Of a stretch of DNA of 64,000 nt, positions 54,939-64,000 are shown piece after piece. How positions within the stretch are numbered: position 1 is the first letter of the stretch; each line of letters begins with the position of its first letter. The notes beneath the pieces were generated by a model that saw nothing but the letters and a program-made list of their open reading frames with translations, did no database searches and was not told the origin of the DNA. Both the position numbers and the translations under genes were made by a program. This DNA comes from Fomitopsis serialis (taxonomy: Eukaryota; Basidiomycota; Agaricomycetes; Polyporales; Fomitopsidaceae): positions 1 to 64,000 of the forward strand of contig NW_025955128.1 of assembly GCF_022376445.1 (NCBI RefSeq), read 5' to 3'.

Positions 54939-57071
54939 ATGTGGCCTACCGAATCGCTGTTGAATACCGAGTTGTGGCAGCCTGAGGCTTCGCAGGCATC
55001 GGCCTCGCAGCTGGGCGAGGTTTCATACCTCCGTGCTGAATCCATCTCCAAGGCTTATGGTAAAGTCTCCGTCCATCATGGTCGTACCACGTATCTGACA
55101 GACATGTAGGACTGACATTGAAGGATGTCGCGACGCTGACACCGAAATTCTGGAAGTTGCACCAAGATCCGATTCTGTGCATCGACGGCGCTGCGACCAC
55201 CTTGCTGACTATCCACTACAACCTGTGTCTCGGGACGATCAGTACCTACCTGCCTCACAGGAAGGATCTGTTCCCGCTTTCGCAGAGCCTCGCCGAGTAC
55301 CAAACCATGTGGGTGATTCGTCTGCCTTCCTCGTATTGCGTGCTCACAACCCGTGTAGTGGTCAATTTTGTCTTACCGAAGGTTGGAAGATGTTGATTCT
55401 AACAAATGAATGCACGCTGACGCGCGGATAGTTGGCCATGGTCTCGACGCCTTCAACTTGGGGACCACGGCGACCGTTCAGCCAGATGGCAGTTTCGACC
55501 TGCACTGTCCCACGGCAGCGAATGCCAAGTGAGCGCATCCGACTCGTAGCACAGTGTGGAAACTGATCCGCCTACGTCAGATACATGCCGCCCACCATTC
55601 CTGTGCTCGGCCGCCCGTGTGTTGCGGTCGTCTTCGCGCAGCTTGTTGTCGAAGGCGAGAAAAGGGGTATACGCCCTTTTCTCGTTACGCTGAACGACGG
55701 CAAGACCATGTCCAAGGGGATCACCGCTCAGTGAGTATTCTCACAAGTTGGTCCCATTCAAACACCGTGTCTGATGACGACAACAGGCTTGTCCCTACTC
55801 GCCACGGCGCCACGCCCGTCAACCACGCCATAACCCGATTCGAGCATGTCGCCCTGCCCTCCTCCGCCCTGCTCGGCCGCCTCGAGAAGTCAGACTCGCC
55901 GCACCAGGACTTCCTCGGCGCGATCTGGCGCGTCGGCGTCGGCACACTCTCCCTGAGCGCGATCTCCATCCCCGCGCTGCAGGTCGCCACGCACATCGCG
56001 TTCAAGTACTCCGTCCGCCGCAAGATCGGCGGCCCCGACGGCGCGCCGCTGCCCATCATCTCGTTCCGCACGCAGCAGATGCCTATCTTCTACGCGGCCG
56101 CGCAGGTGTACGTCCTGAAGGCACTCAGCAAGCATATCGTTATGCGCTTCGCGGACACGACGGGCGATCCCCGCGTGAGGCACGCGGCCGCGACGATCTT
56201 CAAGGCGGTCACGATGCGCCAGTGCCAGAATCTGCATCTCGCGCTCTCCGAGCGCTGTGGCGCTCAGGGTCTTTTTGCGTACAATCAGATCGTGTCGCAG
56301 CTGGTCTGTACTTCTGTTACTACTCCTTATGGGGCTTCACTTACGACAGCTCTGCAGAGCGACTTCCGGGGCATCGTTATTGCTGAAGGTGACATCCTAG
56401 TGCTTTCCATCCGTGAGTTGATAGTGCATCGCGTTTCACACACGAGTGAGGGTTGACGTCCGCGGTTGCTTCTAGGACTGGCCAGCGAGCTGCTCCTCGG
56501 GCGGTACACCCTTCCGCCCGCCGCGGACACAGAGAGTATCCTCGCGAAGCACGAACGCGCGCTCTTCGACGAATGCCGCGACATCGCGAAGACGCACGGC
56601 CACCGTAGCAAGACCTTCGCGTCCCTCGTTCTTCCCCGCTGCCTGTCCCTGGTGGAAGCCATCGGAGCGCGCATGGCGTACGAGGCGGCGCTCGCCGAGG
56701 GCGTTCCGAAGCCGCTCGTCGATCTCTTCATTTCCCATACAGTCAAGGAAGATCTCCCTTGGTACGTCGAAGCAGGGCTTCTGACTCGCGCCGGCCATAT
56801 GGAGAAGGAGAACGACGCCTTCGAGGCAGCGGTTCCTGTGATGCCGGGGTTCATTGACGGTATGGGCGCAGCGCCCTTCGTGCGCGCCCCCATCGTCAGT
56901 GATGCCAAGTGGGACCAGTTCTTGCAGACTCTCAGGGTGTTCAAGCCGTTCGAGGATGGTACTGCTACCGTGGAAAGCGCGCTCGATAAGGCTTTGGAAG
57001 AGCTGGTGATATCTTCGGAGCCCAAGCATGAGATAGATATCGCTGTCAAGGAAGTTTCTGTTGCAGTCTAG
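54939..57071 (+). CDS. acyl-CoA oxidase/dehydrogenase-like flavoprotein, 585 aa
   Basis: Eight exons: 54939-55059, 55110-55308, a 23-nt micro-exon 55359-55381, 55432-55528, 55581-55730, 55787-56303, 56358-56412, 56476-57071. All join in phase to 585 aa. The micro-exon supplies GQFCLTE, which with the next exon gives FCLTEVGHGLDAFNLGTTAT, the FAD/substrate-binding loop of this family. Further family marks are GATPVNHAITRFEHVALP and YSVRRKIGG in the middle, and FRGIVIAEGDILVLSIRLASELLLGRY in the C-terminal half. Acyl-CoA oxidases use FAD and O2 to make 2-enoyl-CoA and H2O2, usually in peroxisomes. No C-terminal SKL-type signal is present (it ends VSVAV), so targeting is unclear. It lies upstream of two P450 genes in the same orientation. 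Confidence 0.88.
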
Positions 57072-58335
57072 ACTGGGCTCTCGTCGAGTATATTGTTCCT
57101 TGTGGAGGCGTGTTGTACTACTATTACTACTATGTATGACAGATGTGATGTACCGACAAATATTTATCATTGCAGTGCATAGGCCAATGATTAGTCTTAA
57201 TTCTGGGTTGTTTTGGAGCGGGAGTGGAAACCATCAATGAGGGTTGCGATGCCGCGTGCCCGAAGCCTATGTCACTTGCGTCCTTAACTTCGGCTGGAAC
57301 TTCCCTCGGGCGATGCTATCCATGATGCTGCAGGTCTCGCAAGGAACATTTGGCCAGTGAAACCCTCAACGCCCGCACCAGCCAGGCACGGAGACTACAG
57401 TTCGAGCGGTTACGAGAGTCCGGGAAGAAGGATCGACTAGGCTAGGGTCCTACGTCCAATTTGCATCCGGCAGGAACGGTAAATCGTTGATCTTATCTCA
57501 GATGCGGCCTCCGGCCTCTTCGGAGATCGGGATCATGATCGGGAAGCCGCACTTGCTCCCTGCCAATTGACGTGCACGTGGCATCCTTTGCCGCCGGGAC
57601 GCTTCGAAATGACTTGGACTCGGAGTGAGCGCTGAGAGCTTCCGGTTGGCCTCGGATCCCATTGCAATAGTGTTGATTGTACTAGGTAGATATTACTTCG
57701 CCTAGGCCAAACCCTGGCGGTCAAATGGAGTTCCTGTAGCTGATGGGTTGCGGCAGCTACTTGATGGGGCGCTCTCCTCATGAGACCTTACTGGAAGGTC
57801 TATTCCCGAATATCGGTCATTTTCTCACCCGACGCGGTGTTTTCAACTACCTACTTACCCACAGGGCTGCAGCTTTAGGTAACTCGGAGTGGTCGCCGCG
57901 CTCTCATGAAGGTAGTCCGCTGCCTTCAAGATTCCGAAGGAGAGCGCCATGACTAGTCGGCGGTGATGTCCTGTCACACGGCGATGTCCAGGTCGCGGCG
58001 CCTCGCCAGAACGAGATACTGGATTGCGGGATGCAGTAGTATCAATGGTCCCCGGATTGGCAGAGGTGTGTATTTCACACTGCAACGAGTTGAAGATAGC
58101 GACTCAATGGCAATATGCTCGATTGATAGGCCGTGTTCCAAATTACAGGGCATCAAACACGCAACAGTCCTTCCGGGGTCCTGGGGCAGCAGTGGCCAGG
58201 TCTGCGAAGCTCCATCCAGAGGAAGGCGTCTCCTGGTCGTGATCCAAGGTGTGTATTCCTCAGAGGAAAGCTAAGTCTCGTTGAGCACATTAACCTTCTC
58301 CCCAGGACGCATCGCTATCCCACCTGCCATCCTCG
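57072..58335. other. no supported gene
   Basis: Intergenic region between the oxidase and the first P450, with only short frames. The frame just upstream of 58336 is open back to a CCCCAG, so an additional 5' exon for the P450 is possible. Confidence 0.4.
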
Positions 58336-60816
58336 ATGAAGCCTCCCGTCTTCTATCTAATCAGCGGCCTCTGGCCTCTCTTGCTACCTCCGGTGGTGCT
58401 CTCAGTACTTGCTCATGTCGCGAAGGACCAGACGGGTTTTGCTTTGCCCACACCCGTCGTCGTTGTCCTCTGCATCCTGAGTATCCCGGCAACTTTCGTC
58501 ACGGTGAACTTCATCGTTATGCGCGCTCAGATGCAGAGGGCAGCGAAGTTTGGTTCAGCCCTTCCGCCTCAATGGGAAGGAAAGTGGATCGGAAACCTCG
58601 ACGTGCTCATTCGCTTCCTGAAAGCGTGGAAGGAGGGCTACATAGGTAGTGTACCGTGCACGCCTTGCTGCTCGTCTGCCACTCAGCCAACATACAGGCG
58701 ATCGCCACCTCGATGGTGTCACGAAATTGGGTTCTGTACTAGGACATCGTTTCATGGGCGATTACGCGACGTTCACGACGGAACCCGAACACATCAAGGT
58801 AGGACTCAGCCAACTGTAACGATAGGGCGACGTGACTTATCCGGGTCGTCTCGTAGATCATCCTTGCGACGGACTTCAATAATTACATCAAGGGCAAACG
58901 ATTCCGAGTCGCTATGGAGTCTGTCTTAGGTTCCGGCGTCTTCAATTCCGACGGAGACATGTGGAAGTCAGTGGGACTTGCTCCATATACGCACATAACA
59001 CTGATTTAGCGACAGGTTCCACCGCGGAATGACTCGACCTTTCTTTGCGCGCGACCGCATCAGTCACTTCGCGATATTTGACAGGCACGCAGTACGTGTC
59101 TCCAGACAACCTCGAAGTGGCCAGCAACCGCTGACACCTCCATCAATCACAGGAGGACCTCGTCGCTAAGCTGAAGGAACGCCTGCGCGGCGGGTACCCT
59201 GTGGACTTCCAGGACGCCATCTCGCGCTTCACCCTGGACTCCGCCACGGAGTTCCTCTTTGGCGCCTGCGTGAACTCGCTCTCCGCCGGCCTGCCGTACC
59301 CGGGCGACGCGTATGCCGGGCACGCAAAGGCGTCCGACGACCCCGCGGAGAAGTTCGCGCGGGCGTTCGCGGAGGCGCAGTACGTCGTCGCGGGGCGCAG
59401 CAACACCGGCGATGCCTGGCCGATGTTCGAGCTCGCGGGCGACAGGTCGAAGAGGCCGATGGCGGTCGTGAATGCGTTCATCGAGCCTGTGGTGAACAGG
59501 GTGCTTGCAAAACATCAGCAGATGAAGGCGGAGCGTGAGGCGGCCAGTCATAGCAGCAAGGAGGAGATCGAAGACCACGATACTCTCCTGGACTACTTGG
59601 TCCGGCAGACATCCGGTACGTTGACACTCCTGCATGAGAATTTCGCTCACAGTATCGCAGACGTCTCTGTCTTGAAGGATGAGACTCTGAACATGTTGGT
59701 AGCTGGACGTGACACGGCAAGCTTGATTTCACAGCTCGTCTCGTAAGTCTTCTGACTAGGGAATCTGGCAGACTGCTGGTCTCTTGACCTTCACCGCGTA
59801 TTTCCTCGCGATGTATCCGAACGTCATGGCTCGTCTGCGTGAAGAGGTGCTTTTGACGGTAGGTGCCTCCGCACAGCCGACATTCGACAACATCAAGAAT
59901 ATGAAGTACTTGCGTGCTGTGTTGAACGGTGAGTAACATGTCTTATTGCATTACATTTACCGCTTAAACTGGTCCCCAGAGACTCTCAGGTTGTATCCGT
60001 TGGTGTAAGCATCTCATACCCTTGGGATGGTCTTGAAACTGACCACTCGATCGCGCTCTGACAGACCTTGGAACGTCCGGTCAGTGGACGCCTATACTGT
60101 GCGCGTTCACCCACGTTACTGACCCATGTGAACTGTAGGGAATCGGTGCACGACACGACCTGGCCCTCTCCGCATCCCGACGGTAAACCGATATTCATCC
60201 CCGGTGGTACGAGGTGAGTTTGCGATGTCGTTGTCGTATATATAAACCTCACATGAATCTGTCAGTGTAATCTACTCTGTGTTCATGATGCAGCGACGCA
60301 AGGATCTGTGGGGGCCTGATGGTACGCTAAGGAACATTCGCCTGGCTGGCATGTGCTCATGCCCGCGACGATGCAGCCGAGGAGTTCGATCCGGAGCGAT
60401 TCCTCGACGAGCGTGTCAAGAAGTACTTGATACCTAACCCGATGATCTTTGCTCCCTTCAATGCCGGTGAGATCTTTCCTACTTGAAATGATGCGCATTC
60501 CTCAAGGCAAACATCTTAGGTCCCCGTATCTGCCTTGGTCAACAGGTTCGCACCGTGTTATACTCCTCGTCGCAGGACTGACCCTACTGTTTTTCAGTTC
60601 GCGTACAACGAAGCGAGCTTCGTCTTGATACGACTTCTCCAACAGTTCTCCGCGTTCCACCTCGCAACCGAGTACCAGCCGCGCGAGACCCATCCGCCGG
60701 CTGACTGGGCCTCCTGTGAAGGTCGGAAGGGGATTGAACAAATCTTCCCTCGTAGCCACCTTACTGCATACTCCTATGGCGGTTTGTGGCTTACGATGAC
60801 TGAAGCAGACGATTAG
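58336..60816 (+). CDS. cytochrome P450, CYP63-like, 592 aa
   Basis: Fourteen exons all join in phase: 58336-58645, 58698-58798, 58857-58966, 59016-59091, 59153-59615, 59661-59716, 59772-59928, 59980-60004, 60065-60079, 60139-60213, 60266-60321, 60377-60466, 60520-60545, 60598-60816. Intron 6 (59717-59771) uses a GC donor; this yields a canonical I-helix AGRDTTAG (~368-375). Other motifs: an N-terminal hydrophobic anchor ([14 protein letters not shown]), a second hydrophobic stretch near residues 37-62, [39 protein letters not shown] (ExxR, ~425-431), and heme loop [11 protein letters not shown] with Cys ~516. The middle motifs are typical of CYP63 of white-rot fungi, ER-membrane monooxygenases linked to hydrocarbon and xenobiotic oxidation. 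Start chosen at the first Met before the anchor. Confidence 0.9.
59717..59771 (+). other. GC-AG intron in the CYP63-like gene
   Basis: ACG|GCAAGC...CTGGCAG. Using the GC donor restores DTTAG in the I-helix; the GT further in (GTAAGT) leads to a frame with an immediate stop. Confidence 0.8.
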
Positions 60817-61595
60817 ACTGCGGCGGGCGAAGGGCGGTGATCGGCTCCTCTTTCTGGATCGACTAGAATCCAGTTGTTTTGCAGAGGAGATGCGTCGTTG
60901 ACAGATGTAACAATCATATGGTACTCAGGCAATGTCACCCTCTCGAGCTAGTGTGATTCCGGTGTGCGCACTCAGTATGGTTAACACGGGCGATCGGATA
61001 TGCACACCAAACCTGGCGGAACGGTCGCTGTTTACGCGTTCAGGCGGTGCTCCGGGACAGATTGGGGTACAATGGCAAGTCGTCGCCAATGAAGTGATCC
61101 GACGCGTAGTCCATGAGAAGTTGTAAGTCACTTACATACAACCGCCCGATGCCTGGATACAGATACCTTGGCGAGGTCTCGATCTCCCGGAATTCGATAC
61201 ACAGCGCTCCGTGCACCGCGGCGGATCATCGAAATGCGTGAGAGAGAGCCAGGGGAATGGAGGACTACGGACAAGATTCTTCTTCGGCGCCGCCATCTAG
61301 GTACGCATCTCCCGGTGCGTAGAACTGTCCAAAACGCTCATCCAGGAGATTCATGAGGCACTCCTGATGCCGACGCCCTGATATGCAGTAAGATATGAAA
61401 TGCAAACGCCGCCATCATCCGCTTGACGGCTGCAACAAGTGGACAAAGGGCTTTCCTGGGGTCCTGGTGCTCAGCGCAGCTCTTTGGACGTGTCACGAAG
61501 TAACGACTAACCTCAACATAAAACTGCGTTATGGTATATGAATACGCAGACATTCGTAAGGGTAGCGCAGCTTTCAGCTTTCAGTTCCTCTTGCA
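60817..61595. other. no supported gene
   Basis: Intergenic; no recognisable gene or RNA. Confidence 0.45.
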
Positions 61596-63785
61596 ATGGC
61601 TACCTTGAGGGTCGCCGCAGACGCGACGTCCGCCAACCTTTTCACTTTCAGTGCGGTAGCAAGCCTGGTATGTCCTTAGCACTAGTCTCAAGGGACGACA
61701 TACTGATATCCACCGTTAAGACAACTTGTCTGTACTTGCACCGTTTCGATGTACGGGGAGACGTCTTCCTGGCGTATCTCTTGATTGTGTTTGCGTCGAC
61801 CGCATCGCTGCTCTCCCATGCGGGCTTGGGCACTTTTGAAACGTTGATCCAAACGGCTCAGGCGATGGGTCTGTACATTGGATGCATGACCGCCATCACA
61901 GTCTTGTATCGCATCTCGCCCTTCCACCCGCTCGCCGCCTTCCCTGGACCACTTATCAACAAAGTGACGGCCCTCAAACTTGCCCACATTGTCTGGTCCG
62001 GGAAACGATACTTGATCATCAAGGACCTACATGAGCGGTACGGCTCCTTCGTGCGCACAGGTGAGTACTCGTATCACGCCGTTACTAGGGAGAAAATCGC
62101 TGACTGACCTTTACCGCAGGTCCCACTACGTTGTCGATCAGCAGTCCCAACGCAATTATGCCGGTATATGCTTCGCCCCATAGCATGGACAAGAGCGAGG
62201 CATACCGACCTGGAAGATTTCACCCCGGAGGTCTCTTCTTCATACGCGAGCGCGACGACCACAATAAACGGCGCAGGATCTGGGCTCCCGCATTCTCCGC
62301 CCCCGCGTAAGCGTGTGTTATTCTACCAACGCTGTAGCGATTGACAACCGCGTGTACAGTGTGGAGCACATGTTGAGCGTTGTAAACAAGCGGACGCTAC
62401 AGATGCTGCAGTGCATAGAGCGACGGCGTACCAAGGAAGGTTTGCTCGATATGACAGAAGTCATACGGCATTGGGCCTATGATTTGATGGTCAGTTATTT
62501 TCCATACTATACTACCTACGGGCTCACCTTCGCCAACGCTGTCTTGTAGGCGGACATTACATTCGGCAAGGCATCTAGGATCGTAAGCTCAACTGCCATA
62601 TAATCAACAAATGATGTGACTGACGATGTCGCGTAGGAACTCATGGAAGATGGGGATCCGCATGGTGTCGTAGCAAGCGTGCAGAACGCCACGGTCCTAT
62701 TCGAGACGTGAGTGTCCTGCAACTTCTCTTCAATCTTGCTCTGACACAAACTAGACTCGGAGAGATACCACCCCTCTTCGACGTTATGTGGTACCTGCCC
62801 GTCACGAAGGATGTGCATGTCCTTGACAGAATCTCTAAGAATATCATGGCTGAACGTAAGAATGCGCCTGGGCAAGAAGATATCTCGGCTCACTTGGTAA
62901 GCCTTTCCTCGGTATGTCTCGGGAGCCGTCCTTTGCTGACTGTACCGCAGCTCGGTGAACTCGGCGGCGAGCGTCTCAGTGACGAGGAACTTGACCTTGA
63001 TGCTACATTCTCCATCGTCGCCGGTATGCAGAAATATTGTTGTTGAGTCGGCGTCGCTCATTGATTCATAGGATCGGACACCACTGCGGGTAGTCTCACC
63101 CTGCTGATGTTTTATTTGCTCAGAGACCAGGAGACATATGCCAGGTTGCGCGCGGAGCTCGACCAGCATTTCTCTTCTCCCGAAGAAGCGAATGACTGGA
63201 AGAAACTCGTAGAGCTTCCGTACCTGTTCGGCGTCGTGCACGAAGGGTTGCGTTTGGGAACGCCGTTCCCGGGCCTGCCGCGTGTAGTGGCCAAAGGCGG
63301 GGTGGTGATCGACGGCAAATACGTCCCCGAGAAAACGATCGTTGGAGTACCGCCGTACGTTCAGCAAACTAGTCCCGGTGAGTAAATTTGGCACGCAAGT
63401 GAAACGCATGGTAAACGGTTGAATTCCTGAACAGAGAATTTCTATCCGAACCCTATGGAGTTCCGCCCTGAGAGATGGTCTCCAGATGGTCTGGGGCCGT
63501 CGACAGTGACCAAGAAGAATGCAATCATGTGCTTCTCGTCTGGTCAGTACATGTACAATCTATAACGGATCTGCGCACTTACTCTCTCGAGCAGGCCCGT
63601 TCAGCTGCCTAGGCAAGACCTTCGCTATTCGTGAGATCCATCTAGTCGTCGCGAAACTCGTACTTGCTTTCGACATGCGTCTGGCACCCGGCTTCGACGA
63701 GCAAGCATGGATGGACGGATGCCTCAATATGCGGACGACTCTGTTCAAGCATCCGCTCATGATCACAGCGACTCCCAGGCACTAA
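61596..63785 (+). CDS. cytochrome P450, basidiomycete type, 550 aa
   Basis: Eleven exons join in phase: 61596-61667, 61721-62060, 62120-62306, 62360-62489, 62550-62582, 62637-62707, 62755-62896, 62951-63023, 63072-63377, 63435-63542, 63595-63785. An N-terminal hydrophobic region (VFLAYLLIVFASTASLL and following helices) precedes a Pro-rich hinge (FHPLAAFPGP). Other motifs: the typical block RERDDHNKRRRIWAPAF, I-helix AGSDTTAG (~349-356), ExxR EGLR (~407-410), PERW, and heme loop FSSGPFSCLGK with Cys ~492. In the heme loop the usual Arg two before Cys is Phe. The protein is different from and only distantly related to the CYP63-like neighbour. I cannot name the CYP family. The substrate is unknown. 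Confidence 0.87.
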
Positions 63786-64000
63786 TGGGAGCACACCTGT
63801 GAGGACTGAGAGTGGGCAGCTTGTAGAGGACCAGATGTGTCATAAAAGCGCTTGTCGTTCTTTTATGGTCGGCAACGGAGACTACAAATGTCACGTGGTG
63901 GAACTTGTAACTGCATCTTGGTCGAGTAGCGGCGTTACAGTGAATGCCTTTCGTGAATGTAACATCAGTACTGCAACTTCTCCGTCTACATCGAAAAACG
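63786..64000. other. 3' flank of the second P450; nothing else seen
   Basis: Short AT-richer stretch after the stop, probably containing the transcript 3' end. Confidence 0.4.

Overview
This window is nuclear DNA of a filamentous fungus, almost certainly a basidiomycete (Agaricomycetes) and probably a wood-decay polypore. Evidence: many 45-70 nt introns with GT-AG (occasionally GC-AG) ends, a 14-exon P450 that reads as CYP63 (a family known from white-rot polypores such as Phanerochaete), a DUF6589 gene beside a RecQ-like helicase, and several lineage-restricted hypothetical genes. Family names are from recognition of motifs; no database search was possible.

Layout. 1-20 kb: repeat-rich DNA with small, mostly unrecognised spliced genes. 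These include two convergent genes for membrane-anchored, helix-rich proteins (5956-7285 and 8383-9593), a 165-aa gene (10086-10704), an acidic-middle protein (13180-14050), a helical protein (16325-17652) and a 710-aa protein of a probable basidiomycete-specific family (17979-20168). 20.9-28.3 kb: a complete 7306-bp LTR element with apparently identical 203-bp LTRs, a 5-bp GGGGA target duplication, a polypurine tract and a 1735-codon ORF, but no recognisable gag, protease, RT, RNase H or integrase. Its interior is packed with short perfect inverted repeats, some with paired (compensatory) changes between copies. It is inserted in a segment duplicated at 39-41 kb, where the empty site is still present.

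28-45 kb: a duplicated 2-kb segment carrying two intact copies of an undescribed small membrane-protein gene (29267-29966 and 40208-40901), four copies of a ~1-kb dispersed repeat (R1; two lie here, the others at 2.8 and 10.9 kb), two decayed ABC-transporter copies, a Cys-rich poly-Glu protein gene (35221-36586), and simple repeats.

46-53 kb: a divergent gene pair, DUF6589 (minus) and RecQ-like DEAH helicase (plus), with 147 bp between start codons. 55-64 kb: an ordinary-looking metabolic cluster on the plus strand: an acyl-CoA oxidase-like flavoprotein and two different cytochrome P450s. Co-location suggests, but does not prove, a role in fatty-acyl or hydrophobic-compound oxidation.

Most promising for new biology: the pol-less, hairpin-saturated LTR element, and secondly the DUF6589/helicase pair.
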